64,000 bases of DNA from Ridgeia piscesae (taxonomy: Eukaryota > Annelida > Polychaeta > Sabellida > Siboglinidae): the NCBI GenBank assembly GCA_025642075.2, contig JAODUO010000155.1, positions 1 to 64,000 on the forward strand. The letters are read 5' to 3'. Both the position numbers and the translations under genes were made by a program. Below the pieces are notes generated by a model that searched no databases, had not been told where the DNA came from, and saw nothing but the letters and a program-made list of their open reading frames with translations. Of this stretch, positions 14,705-25,059 are shown one piece after another (position 1 is the first letter of the stretch; each line of letters opens with the position of its first letter).

Positions 14705-14930
14705 GGTTTTTGGATATTATTATGTTGAACGACTTGTCAAGATGTCAGGCCAGTGGCCATGTATATGTGTCAAAACGTTTACATGTTGTTTCAAATCAAA
14801 GGATGTTAGAATATCCTCAAACGTAGTAGTTACTGAAGAAGGTATATCCAAATCAAGATTAACATCACCAAGAATGTAAAATTCTGAATGATTAGTTGCT
14901 AGATTGTCCAACACATCCTGACAACAGTGT
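14705..14930 (-). pseudogene. LINE endonuclease-domain fragment
   Basis: A 64-codon minus-strand ORF (14720-14914) with the signature of the APE-type endonuclease of non-LTR retrotransposons: 'FYILGDVNLDLD' (the GD-N motif), then 'FDLKQHVNVLTHIHGH' and 'PDILTS', matching the usual order 'GDFN...L.QHV..PTH..GHTLD'. It lacks the rest of the endonuclease and all RT motifs. It is probably a relic of a Rex1/L2/Jockey-like LINE. Confidence 0.7.
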
Positions 14931-15374
14931 CTAGTAAGTGTGCAAAGTCAATTTATATATAATCGCAGAATGTTCTTTTCACCATACATAATTTACACAC
15001 CTGATTTGAATGCCGTCTCGACACAATATTACTGTTATTTGGTCCAGTAAGATGGTAAAGCAGGGGCTTATACATCATTGAACTAAGTTGAGTAACGTAA
15101 CTATTATTACAGTTATGTTGCCACTAACATCGGTCAAAGGATGGGCAATTTTGCAAGTTCTTGTAATATACCGGGTAAGCATTTTACAAAGACTTCAAAC
15201 TCTGAATTACCAAGGTCATAATGTTATCTAGAAGTTTGTAAACAATACACATGATTGCTTTTTCTATACTGTTGTATTATTTCTGATTAACTTGGCCAAA
15301 ACAACCATTGAAACTGGGCAAAAATGGTTTTTATTCAATTTAATGTTGCACCGCTAAATATTGTTGTTATCCAG

Positions 15375-15530
15375 GAGGATCAGCACGAAATGTTTGCTGT
15401 TATGCCACTGACCTGGTGTCCCCATCTGGTGGAGGTTCAACCACTGCCGGAAGGTGGCATTGATGCTAGTCAACAATGTGATGAATGCTGGCATGTCGGA
15501 GAGAACTGGCTCTGTCTTACATGCTACACA
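15375..15530 (+). CDS. HDAC6: HDAC6-like exon: first half of ZnF-UBP
   Basis: 52 codons between acceptor 'TTGTTATCCAG' and donor 'ACA|GTGAGTTATC'. The protein runs from '[15 protein letters not shown]' to 'CLTCYT'. The start is set by the splice acceptor; the in-frame ATG upstream at 15,324 lies in the intron. The donor sequence is the seed of the minisatellite that follows. Confidence 0.87.
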
Positions 15531-16873
15531 GTGAGTTATCTCTCTAACCTCACCGCATGGCGAGTTCTCTCAACTCTCACATCATGAATTGTCTCTCACA
15601 TATGCTACACGATGAGTTCATTCACACATGCTACATGATGAGTTCTCTCTCACCTGCTCCATGGTGAGTTCTCTCTCACCTGCTATATAATGAGTTCTCT
15701 CTTACCCTCATCCATGGTGAGTTATCTCTTACCTGCTGTATAATGAGTTCTCTCTCACCTGCTCCATGGTGAGTTCTCTCTCACCTGTTATATGGTGAGT
15801 TCTCTCTCACTTGCTGTATGATGAGTTTTATCTCACCTGCTACATGGTGAGTTTTCTCTCACCCGCTATATAATGCGTTCTCTCACGTGCTCCATGGAGA
15901 GTTCTCTCTCACGTGCTCCATGGAGAGTTCTCTCTCACGTGCTCCATGGAGAGTTCTCTCTCACGTGCTCCATGGAGAGTTCTATCTCACGTGCTCCATG
16001 GTGAGTTCTCTCACACCTGCTCTATGACAAGTTCTATCTCACCTGCTACATGGTGAGTTCTCGCTCACTTGCTAACATAGTGAGGTCTCTCTTACATGCT
16101 GCATGGTGAGTTTTCTCTCATGCTGCATACTACATGGTAAGCTCTCTTTCACCTCCTACGTGGTGAATGTTCTCTTATGTGCTATGTGGTGAGTCCTCTT
16201 TTCCCTGATATATGGTGAGTTCTCTCTCACCTGTTATTTGGTGAGTTGTCTGTCACTTGCTACATGGTGAGTTGTCTGTCACTTGCTACATGGTGAATCC
16301 TGTGTGGTGAATTTCTATCTCACCTGCTATTTGGCAAGTTCTTTCTCATCTACTACATTTTCTTTCATGCTACACAGAATATCTTGTTAATTAGTTTTTT
16401 AATGTGTATTTGTGTAAGTATGTTTTATTGTTTGTTTGTGTTTGTGTTTGCAGGTTCTTTGCAGTAGATATGTGAACAGCCACATGTTGCAGCACACCAC
16501 TGCTAACTCACACAACATTGTGCTCAGTTACGCTGACATGTCTGCCTGGTGTTACGGCTGTGACCACTACGTTCACAACGCTGTAAGTAGTCACCCTCAC
16601 TCAGTCTCATGTTGTCTCCACTACACCCACAATGGTGTGGTGCAAGTAACTCTTACTGTGTTGTGGGTGGTAATTATGCCAGAATGATAATACAATTATG
16701 TTAATGATGTCATTATAATTATAGTAATGTTATCCAGCAATCATTGCAATTGGTAACCATTTATTGGAAGACATTGTTGTTCAACTGAAGAAACTAGTTT
16801 TGGTTGCCAGGTCCTGCTCCCAGCGAAACGTGCGGCACACATCAGCAAGTTTGGAGTGGCCCCCGGCGTGTAA
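15375..16873 (+). CDS. HDAC6: HDAC6-like gene, last three exons (ZnF-UBP domain), partial
   Basis: Exons 15375-15530, 16454-16582 and 16811-16873, all phase 0 with GT-AG borders, encode a C-terminal ubiquitin-binding zinc finger (ZnF-UBP/BUZ) of histone deacetylase 6 type. Key pieces in order: '[15 protein letters not shown]', '[17 protein letters not shown]', '[12 protein letters not shown]', '[16 protein letters not shown]', 'YVHNA', then 'AAHISKFG' shortly before a stop. The Cys/His zinc ligands, and the Trp and Tyr residues that hold the free C-terminal Gly-Gly of ubiquitin in known HDAC6 structures, appear present. In HDAC6 this domain is last, after two deacetylase domains, and links ubiquitinated aggregates to dynein transport. 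Those upstream exons are not in the window. A ZnF-UBP of a deubiquitinase is less likely, because the order and the short tail ending '..KFG..' match HDAC6. Confidence 0.88.
15531..16345. repeat. 26-bp minisatellite made of splice-donor-like units
   Basis: About 30 imperfect units of 26 bp, consensus roughly 'CTGCTCCATGGTGAGTT' plus 'CTCTCTCAC', fill most of this intron. The first unit is the real exon-intron junction ('ATGCTACACAGTGAGTTATC'). At least 12 further units keep an intact GTGAGT hexamer (near 15664, 15717, 15770, 15796, 15847, 15999, 16053, 16105, 16191, 16215, 16241 and 16267). Four adjacent units near 15,890-15,985 share the variant 'CCATGGAGAGTT', showing local re-amplification. 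Confidence 0.9.
16454..16582 (+). CDS. HDAC6: HDAC6-like exon: second half of ZnF-UBP
   Basis: 43 codons between acceptor 'GTGTTTGCAG' and donor 'GCT|GTAAGTAG'. It begins '[14 protein letters not shown]' and contains '[12 protein letters not shown]', the most conserved part of HDAC6-type ZnF-UBP fingers. Phase 0 at both ends, so it joins cleanly to both neighbours. Confidence 0.88.
16811..16873 (+). CDS. HDAC6: HDAC6-like terminal exon and stop codon
   Basis: Acceptor 'TTGGTTGCCAG' followed by 20 codons, '[20 protein letters not shown]', and TAA. It lines up with the end of vertebrate HDAC6, where the finger is followed by a short helix ending in 'KFGED' and a few residues. Phase 0 matches the preceding donor. 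The exon is too short for ORF finding and was identified from phase, position and the 'AAHISKFG' match. Confidence 0.75.
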   Translation, partial: VLLPAKRAAHISKFGVAPGV

Positions 16874-17737
16874 CAGGAGGTGTGAAATGACATGTTACAT
16901 CAGATTACTTGTGCATAACAACGAGATGTCCAGCATGAGTGACATGAAGATGTCTTACATTGATATGTTGGTGATGTTCTAGACGTGTAACACAAATTAA
17001 CTGGATTTGTCATATCAGGTATATATAGCTGTACAAGGAATCGATTGCAACCAGGCAGTGCATGAACTATAACCCAAGTCAATTCTGTAAAAAAGCAATC
17101 CATGCATTAACTGAATGCAAGGCAGTGTACATATAGACGGTAATCAAGACAGTGCATCTAGAAGGACTACAACCTAGTTACTGCTTGTGAATTGTTTTTA
17201 AATGAACATCTGAAATTGACAGTGGCATAAGATTAAGATGCATGAGGGGGTAGTCATCTGTTCCTCATTTTAATATGTTTTTAATATAACAGTAAATATG
17301 TTCATGGTATACAGCTGGCAAAAGTGCCCGTAAGAAGCACAAAACATTTTTGCAGTATTTATATTGCTTCTATGAAAAACTCTTGATGTAACAGACAGTG
17401 CAAACCACAACTTTGTTTCCACATTGAAACACCGCTAGTGGTAATTCAGGAAACGGTTTGCTAATAATTTTAACCCATGGTTGACATTTGACTGGGACAA
17501 ACAATGCCTCTTTAGCAGTGGTAGGTTTGTTCTCTGTAATCAACTATGCAATGATTTTTTTAAGTGGCTGGATTATGTTGTTGGAACTTATGCATTTATT
17601 GTCTTTTATTTAGCTTCTAATCCTACTGTATTTGTCTCACATCTGGGTAGTTAGTAACCTTTGAGGTTTTTTTGTTTTAACACCATATTTATACTGTTTC
17701 TCTCATGTCCCAACTCATGGAGTATGTCAGTTCAGGA

Positions 17738-17743
17738 AATAAA
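17738..17743 (+). promoter_or_regulatory. Candidate polyadenylation signal of HDAC6-like gene
   Basis: AATAAA about 865 bp after the HDAC6-like stop, followed by T/G-rich sequence ('GTAATTGTTCTGTTGTAAT'). It is the first canonical signal I see downstream of the stop, so the 3' UTR may run 16,874 to about 17,765. Nothing else recognisable lies between. Confidence 0.35.
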
Positions 17744-17785
17744 AACACAATCGGTTAGCAAATGTAATTGTTCTGTTGTAATATG

Positions 17786-18112
17786 CACAGTGGCTCAGGG
17801 GTAGAGCTTTGGACTCTCGACTAAGCGGACCCGGGTTCAAATCCTGTGCTGCAGTGTTAAAACACTGGGCAAGTTTTTTAGCTCTACATTGCTCCAGTTC
17901 ACTAAGCTGTATAAAGGAGTACCTGGCTATAGACAGTGGTGGATATGTGTACGAGCAGTCTTCTCGCATTAAATGTAGCATATTGCTGGATGCTTCCCAG
18001 AGAAGTTGAGATGGTGTCTGAATGAACAGGTCTGCCAGGGAAGTAAAGAGTAAAGCGCTTTGAGCAATCCTGAGGACTGCTGCACCGACCTGTCTAGATG
18101 AACAGACTTTCA
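17786..18112 (+). mobile_element. tRNA-derived SINE
   Basis: The head has RNA polymerase III promoter boxes: A box 'TGGCTCAGGGGTAGAGC' and B box 'GGGTTCAAATCC', 42 bp apart as in a tRNA. It is followed by a central domain ('CTCCAGTTCACTAAGCTGTA', then 'GTACCTGGC') and a 3' part with 'AAAGCGCTTTGAGCA'. The central domain is shared with the SINE at 61,900-62,103. The overlapping reading frames on both strands (17727-18113 minus, 17809-18009 plus) are not genes. Confidence 0.85.
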
Positions 18113-18354
18113 CAGAGAAACTAGAGCCTGTTTTATGTTAGCAAGGGGAGATACATGCATAGAATCATTTTATGAATGGAAAGGGCCCTAGTCATCCAGA
18201 TTATTTTATATGGCATAAAATGTAGACTTATAATGATTAGGACAGTCACAAAATCCAATAATTGTATATATTGTCATATTGTTATCTTAACACATAGGAA
18301 ACATGAACAAATAGGTGCAATGTAGAACAACAATTACCTTTTCATTTACATAAC

Positions 18355-19000
18355 AAACCCAGATGAGTCCAACTACCGCCATGAAGTGAACAGGCTGGTG
18401 TCGTGGTGTGACAGTAACAACCTTCAATTGAATGCATTAAAAACTCGGGAGATGGGAGAAGAAAACCCCAATTGCTCCCATTATTATAAATGGTGAACCT
18501 ACCGAAAGGATGGACTGTTTCAAATTCCTGGGCTCAATAATATATAGTGACATGGGATGGGAAAATAACACGGATGCAGTCGTGAAAAAGGCTTAATGAA
18601 AGCTGTATTTCCTGTGCCAACTAAAGAAGTTTGGGCTGAGGAGGGAGATTCTTGTTCAGTTCTGTTCTACTATTGAAAGTATTCTTGCATTATCAATAAT
18701 ATGTCATTCGGCGGCATCAGCCAGTGCCAGAGGAGCAGGCTTGAAGAGTGGTGAAAAGAGCTTCCAAAATTATTGACAGTGCACTCACCCCTCTATCAGC
18801 TATATAAAACGACAGATCCAAAAAAGAGCTGGCAATATTATCTCAGACCAAACTCACCCCGCTCATCATCTGTTCGAATGATTACCATCAGGCAAACGTC
18901 TTAGAAGTCTTAACAAATCGATTTAGAAATAGTTGTTGACACTGTGTCATAGCAGCCTTATCAGGAATGAAACATAGAACATAGGGTTAGAGACCTTGGA
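18355..19000 (+). mobile_element. LINE reverse transcriptase 3'-half fragment
   Basis: Frameshifted remnant of the post-catalytic RT region. Pieces in order: 'DESNYRHEVNRLVSWCDSNN' and 'LQLNALKT', then 'CFKFLGS', then 'AVVKKA', 'LYFLCQLKKFGL' and 'HPAHHLFE' with 'LPSGKRLRSL'. This succession (L.SWC..N.L.LN..KT / FKFLG / VVKKA..RLYFL / HPAHHLFE.LPSG.R.RSL) is characteristic of a LINE group common in fish and marine invertebrates. Stops and frameshifts are numerous. Confidence 0.75.
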
Positions 19001-19244
19001 ATGTTAACTTGGCTGTTTTCACCACTTTGGCAGACTTGTTCTTTTTCTGAAGCTGATTGGTGTTGCTGGACCATACATGTGTGGAGTGTAGGTGTTCCTG
19101 TTCACAAATAGCGGATCGATAGTGCTGAACACCAAATCTTCTTTTATGGTGAAATCTTAGCGTAACATAATAATGTTTAATATAGTTTGAACTAATTCAA
19201 TTTTAAATGACATTTTAGACATACAACTGTATTATAATATTTAT

Positions 19245-19581
<337 letters not shown>

Positions 19582-20013
19582 TACTTTCAAGATAAACTAA
19601 ACGTAAGCAATATGACGGGTGGCCTTCTGCGGTAGTTTTCCCCCATGGCGAGGCAGTTAACTGTAGCTTCATGTAAAATAATTATTGAATGTATGTAGGA
19701 CACGAGGACACATAATGAGGTGCTTCAATACCCTGTCAGTTCCACTTAACGATATCCTGGAATGCGAGAGAAAGTACACAGCACATGGCTCTTGCGATAA
19801 GTGTTTACATTGTATTTAAAATTCAAGTAGCCTTGCATTTGAAAGCAAACTTGACGTGACACCTCGTGTCAGAAAACTGATTCACATATATCCCACACTA
19901 GATATCGACAACCGATGTTAACGCAAGGGAGTTTAGCACACTCAAACCAGAATTGTTATTTCGGCAGAACAACTAATTGCTTATAATGAGACTTGTGGTA
20001 AGTAGCTCTATTA

Positions 20014-20100
20014 TACATGCATGTGTGCGTGCGTGCGTGCGCGCGCGCGCGCGTGTGTGTGTACATATATAATGTATGAAAATAACCATATATATATAAT
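20014..20100. repeat. Compound GT/GCGT/GC and TA-rich microsatellite
   Basis: Alternating purine-pyrimidine tract 'GTGCGTGCGTGC', then (GC)n, then (GT)n, then 'ATATATATAATG'. No coding content. Confidence 0.85.
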
Positions 20101-20511
20101 GGTAAATGTGACGCTTATCGGGAGACTTAGTGGTATTCGGACATTTCAGTGACATCCAAGACGTCAATATTATTCGCCAGATAAGGACACCAGTGTGAAG
20201 AATTAAAGACGTAGTGCTTGACACTAGTAAGCGTCTCATTATGATGTCGTTTTGGAGGGCTCATTATTTTATAAGGCTAAATGAACATCTGGATCTCAAT
20301 AATATGGGGACTGTGTATCCCTCATGAATCGGAGAATCACGTTAATGTCGGTCCTGTCTCAATATGGGACGTAAAAGAGCCACCGAGGATGACATGCATG
20401 CACCCTGGCTGTGACGACCCTCAGTGTCAGCACAGAAAAGTCCGATTGACTCATAAATGTTCTGAAAAAGACTAGTTCAATGAGACCTCATAAGATCATA
20501 ACGTTGTAACC

Positions 20512-20513
<2 letters not shown>

Positions 20514-20569
<56 letters not shown>

Positions 20570-20572
20570 TAT
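20514..20572. repeat. (AT)n microsatellite
   Basis: About 45 bp of pure AT repeat followed by imperfect 'TATATATTATA'. Confidence 0.9.
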
Positions 20573-20714
20573 AGGCCTATAGAACCTTGCCGAGTGCTGG
20601 AAACAAAAGAATTATTAGGCGTGGTAGAGGTCAGATTTGGTGTCCTTGACATTGAATTTCAAGGCTAAATGTTACTGAATGTGAAATATAATTTTCTTCA
20701 ATACCATGTCTGTT

Positions 20715-20722
20715 TGTGTGTG

Positions 20723-20762
<40 letters not shown>

Positions 20763-20773
20763 TGTGTGTGTGT
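20715..20773. repeat. (GTGC)n microsatellite
   Basis: About ten copies of GCGT flanked on each side by short GT runs ('TGTGTGTGTGC' and 'CGTGTGTGTGTG'). No coding content. Confidence 0.9.
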
Positions 20774-21699
20774 CTTCAGCTAATTCCCCAAAAATACGTG
20801 TGTCTTATTTTAAAACTACTTTCAAAAATAGTCAAGAGACGATCCCGGCGAGCGTTTTGTTTGGCTGTTGCGGATGAAGTAGAATTTTGATTGGCTGTTG
20901 CGGAGGAAGGATAGAAGTTAAAAAAAAAACAAAGATCAACATTAAGGTCAATTATCATCATCACGTTCTGTACGTAGGTTATTGTTTTCTTATCTATGAT
21001 TATATAACAGTGGGCGCAAGGCTTCTTCATAGGACAATAGGATAAAATATATTTCAAAGATGGTATACGGTGGTTCCGGAGACGAGGAGCCATAATGAAC
21101 AACCTGGACCTCGTAACGTGCTCCTTTATATCGCTCGTCACTGCAATAGTCACCTGCCTGATCTCCTCGTGAGTGCTGTGCAAGACTCCACCCCTGAGTT
21201 AATCAGCCATGACTTAATTACACTACTTGCATGTCAGAGAAGTTACGACACAAGACCTACTTCAGGATCAGCCTCAAATCGCAACTCATCATAACACACA
21301 AGAAGTGCATCGTCTCACCACGATTCAATAACAGCAGAAGTCCAAGTTCGGCTTTTGTCAGCAAACACGTTTTTATTCCAACCAGCGTACAGTACAATCA
21401 TCTTGCCATGCTTTTCTTTCCGCTGGGCTAGAAGCATAGACTTATATCCTGTCTACCAAACCTGCCCTCACTAACTAGACATGCATTCCCTTATTTAGAT
21501 AGGCTCCCAGGACAACGCACTAGCTGGGTCCGAGAGATTGTAATAAGCTGGCTGTGGTCTCGGTTCCCTCCTTCTGGAAGGTATGTCGATTACGCCTCCA
21601 TAATCCTAAGTTTAGCAGCACTGACCATCTTCTCCCCGCAGTGGTCACCAGGCCAAAGTAATAGTCTAATAGCACACAGCCAACAGCCCAGCACATTAG

Positions 21700-21953
21700 T
21701 ACACGCTAATAATTATATCTACGACTTCCTCTAACTTGTCTGTGTCTGCGCGTGCGCGTGCGCGTGCGCGTGCGCGTCGCGTCGCGTGCGCGTGCGCGTG
21801 CGCGGTGCGTGCGCGTGCGCGTGCGCGTGCGCGTGCGCGTGCGCGTGCGCGTGCGCGTGCGCGTGCGCGTGCGCGTGCGCGTGCGCGTGCGCGTGCGCGC
21901 AGCGCAGACACAGACAAGTTAGAGGAAGTCGTAGATATAATTATTAGCGTGTA
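21700..21953. repeat. Foldback: 52-bp perfect inverted repeat around (GTGCGC)n
   Basis: Left arm 21700-21751 and right arm 21902-21953 are exact reverse complements over 52 bp, from 'TACACGCTAATAATTATATC' to 'CTTGTCTGTGTCTGCGC' on the left. The 150-bp spacer is an almost pure GTGCGC hexanucleotide repeat with two short irregularities near 21,780-21,805. The words 'GTAGATATAATTATTAGC' occur twice in tandem at the right edge. The poly-(Arg-Ala) reading frames are artefacts. The structure could extrude as a cruciform or be a hairpin-type insertion. Confidence 0.93.
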
Positions 21954-22343
21954 GATATAATTATTAGCAGTCTGCATCTTAGCGCTAAACATTTAATATG
22001 ACCTATAATTATAATTTGAAAACAATCAAAGTAAAACGGCACACGTACACTGATTAGGTATACTTGCCATCCAACTAGTAAGGGCGCCACTCTCTGAAGT
22101 GGGAAAATATTATTCAATGGGAGTGGCTAGCGACTAACATGTCTTATGTTATGAGTCTACTTCGAATTCATAGACTGTTTAATTTAATAAATTGAGATAC
22201 ATATCGCAAGATGTTGATGTCTGTCCTTCTTTGCATAACATCCTTGTTGTACAAGAGAGACTTGTATTTATAGTTTAATAACACGTTCTTATAGTTTTTC
22301 AACATGTTTCCACAATTGTCTCACACTATTTTTCATACACCAG

Positions 22344-22550
22344 ATGCTGGCGTTGGCATCAGTCATGTTCTATCCAGCAATGACGTTCCTACTCGGCCTG
22401 CCTGAATCTAGCTGTGAGAAACAGTGTGATTGGCGGTGGAAAGACTGCTTGAACGGAAGGGAGGATTTGCCGTCGATGAGCGAACGCATACTGCTTGCAT
22501 TGCAATGCAAGGCGAACCTAGACATGTGTGACGACGGCTGTCGATTCTAA
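22344..22550 (+). CDS. Possible small cysteine-rich secreted protein (or exon)
   Basis: 68 codons. The N-terminus 'MLALASVMFYPAMTFLLGL' is hydrophobic and could be a signal peptide or anchor. The rest has six cysteines (C-x3-C-x6-C ... C-x6-C-x3-C), with charged residues and Trp between them ('CEKQCDWRWKDC', 'CKANLDMCDDGC'). The symmetric spacing looks like a disulphide-bonded helical hairpin. A 'TTTTTCATACACCAG' just before the ATG could be a splice acceptor, so this may be an exon. I recognise no family. Base composition is less AT-rich than the surroundings, which supports coding weakly. Confidence 0.33.
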   Translation: MLALASVMFYPAMTFLLGLPESSCEKQCDWRWKDCLNGREDLPSMSERILLALQCKANLDMCDDGCRF

Positions 22551-22987
22551 CACCCATGGGATTCATGAACACGATGGTAGTTCAAGTTGCTATGCGTGCA
22601 TGCATGTATACACGTGCATGAATGATTTAATGCGTGTGTGCATGTGTAAAATAGTGCTGAATTGGACATCGTTCGTGTGCTGAAATTTGAATGTGTAGGC
22701 CTAATATGGATCAGATAAATGGCAACTTGTGCTATATTAAAATGCACTTTTCTTATTATTACTGAATGCACAATTGTGTTCCGTTTAATTAATAATATAT
22801 ATGCGCACATTCTTATTGGATTGTTTCGAATATTTAGAAATACTTGTATATTCCACGTATTGCAATGATGGAAGTTTGCAACACTACCAATACAATGTTA
22901 TTCAAATGTTTCGCTCTTTAGCTGAGCTCTTATTTAATAATCTGGAGTTCAGAACGTGTTTGTGCTTTGTAGCTACAATAGCAGTCA

Positions 22988-23551
22988 TCAATCATGTATT
23001 GTTGGTGATTGCGTAGGCTGACGCTCCTTGGCACTGCTGTCCGTCGTCATTCTTGCCCTGGGACTGGGTGTACGCACTCCTTCATGCGCTACAATCGCCG
23101 GTAGCAGTGTTGGGGTAGTGTCGAGAGTATGTGCCAGATCGCCGATGCCGTTATGTCTTGACACCCCAAAGCGTATGTCGCCTGCTATGGGCGGTAGAAT
23201 CGGAAATGTCGCGTCTACTGCCACTCGGTCGGCATCTATGAATATGTCGCCCTCTTGATCGCCAGCGGCGGAGTTATAGCGCTCGAACACGCGCTCAATC
23301 ATCAACATCTGACGCTGTACTTTCATGAGTTGCTGTGACAGGGCTTCATTTTCGTGGATGATGGCATCCTGGGACACTTGATACGCAGAGCTGTCTCGCA
23401 GTCTCTCGGCCAATCTTTCGGCCATTTCATAATATTCGGCCATCAAGTATTCGAGGTAACTGCAACAACATTGACCTCGCACATCACTCAACCAATCAAC
23501 TAAAACAATGTCGAACACACAGAATACTGAACTGTCAAGTGTTTTAGGCAA
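22988..23551 (-). CDS. Hypothetical protein with coiled-coil segment
   Basis: 187-codon open frame, longest non-repeat unassigned ORF here. An internal Met starts 'MAEYYEMAERLAERLRDSSA', followed by a heptad-like helix rich in Glu, Gln, Leu and Met ('ENEALSQQLMKVQRQMLMIE'), then an acidic/Pro-rich middle ('GDIFIDADRV') and a Ser/Thr/Pro tail ('TPSPRARMTTD'). A splice-acceptor-like 'CAATGTTGTTGCAG' lies just upstream of that Met, so the first 35 codons may be intron. It is GC-richer than its flanks. It could be a single-exon host gene, an exon, or an accessory ORF of an unknown mobile element; I recognise no family. Confidence 0.35.
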   Translation of the reverse strand: MPKTLDSSVFCVFDIVLVDWLSDVRGQCCCSYLEYLMAEYYEMAERLAERLRDSSAYQVSQDAIIHENEALSQQLMKVQRQMLMIERVFERYNSAAGDQEGDIFIDADRVAVDATFPILPPIAGDIRFGVSRHNGIGDLAHTLDTTPTLLPAIVAHEGVRTPSPRARMTTDSSAKERQPTQSPTIHD

Positions 23552-24319
23552 TTACAACACGGTCAACGACATAATAGAACTCAGCCATCAAGTATGAGAA
23601 ACCCGGGATGGTTGTCACACTTTTATATTTTTGGACTTCAATCTGTAATGCATTTGACCGTCTTTTACTATCAGCGTAAGTCTGGACTATTCTATTGTGA
23701 ATGTTTGTGCAGCACTAAGAACTGAATAATTTTATATATGCAAATTGCGAGTTATAACGGGGGATGAAATGAACATCCATTGTCCAGACATACACCAACA
23801 TAACATTTAGAGGATATGTGACGACGATTTGATGAGCACGATGCCACTGTATATTTGATATACATTTTCAAACTTATATATCATTGACCACTGGGAGCCG
23901 CCATATTATGCTCAAGCTGCGTTTGGTTTGAATCGCCTCCTATCTACTCGATCTAAATGTTCCGATTTACTTCATCAATAGATAGTTATACACAAAAACA
24001 AGAATATAGTCACGTGCTATACACGGTAGGCGTTGTAGTTCAACAAATGGTTCGTATGCGTGTTCGCAATAAAAAGGTTAAATTATAGTACAACGATTTA
24101 CACTCAATGACAGAATTTCAAACACCACACTTGTCGGTCCTCGTTAATATTCATTAAGAAATGACGCGCAAATTCGAAAGCGCTCCGGACGGACTTTATT
24201 TCCTATTAAACTCAAATAAACAAAGTTATGCGTATGTAGTCACTTCGAATGACTTCTATCAATCGACTTCGGCTAACTGGGAATCTCTCGACGTAGTTGC
24301 TTTTCACTCTTTTTGCGAC

Positions 24320-24850
24320 AAAGCTCTGTTATTCAAAGTCATAATTTGGATCATCACCTTTACGCAGATGACACACACACACATCTATATTTCTTTGGCC
24401 ACACCAGATACTTGTCGCTCCCTAAATCAGCTCAGGGATTGTCACCAAGGTGTATCCATTTGGATGAAAAACAGTAAATTAAAGCTTAATGCAGATCGAA
24501 ATTCGCATGACTGGTACCCCAAACCCAGCGTAGAAAACTTGATGACGTTTTCCAGACACATATTTTGAGTCAGAATATCATATCAGCCCCCTCATTGTAA
24601 CATTTCGGAGTCACGATTGATGAAAACGTAAATTTCAAACAACCTATAGATATCAAAAACATGTCGCCGCTGTCTTTACCATATCCGCGATATTCGCCGT
24701 GTTCGCCAGTAGGCCCTATATCTCACTTTCCGTTGCTAAAACCATTTCAACATCTGTAGTAAGCAGCACACTTGACCTCTGCAATTTCCCCCTTTACAAT
24801 ATATGCGATATTCACTCTTGCAAGACATTCCAGATAGCTACGATCAATTA
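24320..24850 (+). mobile_element. Rex1/L2-like LINE fragment (RT catalytic region onward)
   Basis: Starts in the RT just before the catalytic box: 'SHNLDHHLYADDT', then after a frameshift in a CA run 'YISLATPDTCRSLNQLRDC' and 'WMKNSKLKLNADRN', then 'FGVTIDENVNF', and a degenerate 'CNFPLYNI'. It ends with 'CAAGACATTCCAGATAGCTA', which also occurs near the end of the next LINE copy at about 27,745. So two copies of one family lie 2.9 kb apart. The 3' end is internally deleted. Confidence 0.75.
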
Positions 24851-25059
24851 GTAGTTGATATTATTGCAATAACTGACGATTGTTCCATTTTATTATTGCC
24901 TGAAAAATTATACACCGAAATAGGAAAAATAAGAAAGGTGGTGGAGTAGCTTTCATTTACGGCTGTAGATACTATGTGTGTAGTAACTGATGATGCTTTA
25001 GAATGTATAATTAAAAGTCTTAACATTCCTTAATGATATAATTGTAACATGAATAATGG

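Noticed and set aside
16436..16687. 83-codon ORF as a complete gene
   Set aside because: Only the middle 43 codons are exon; the rest is intron, as shown by the AG and GT borders and HDAC6 similarity.
17727..18113. 128-codon minus ORF
   Set aside because: Antisense of the tRNA-derived SINE.
21696..21992. Arg-Ala repeat ORFs on both strands
   Set aside because: Translation of (GTGCGC)n; frames open on both strands because of repeat composition.
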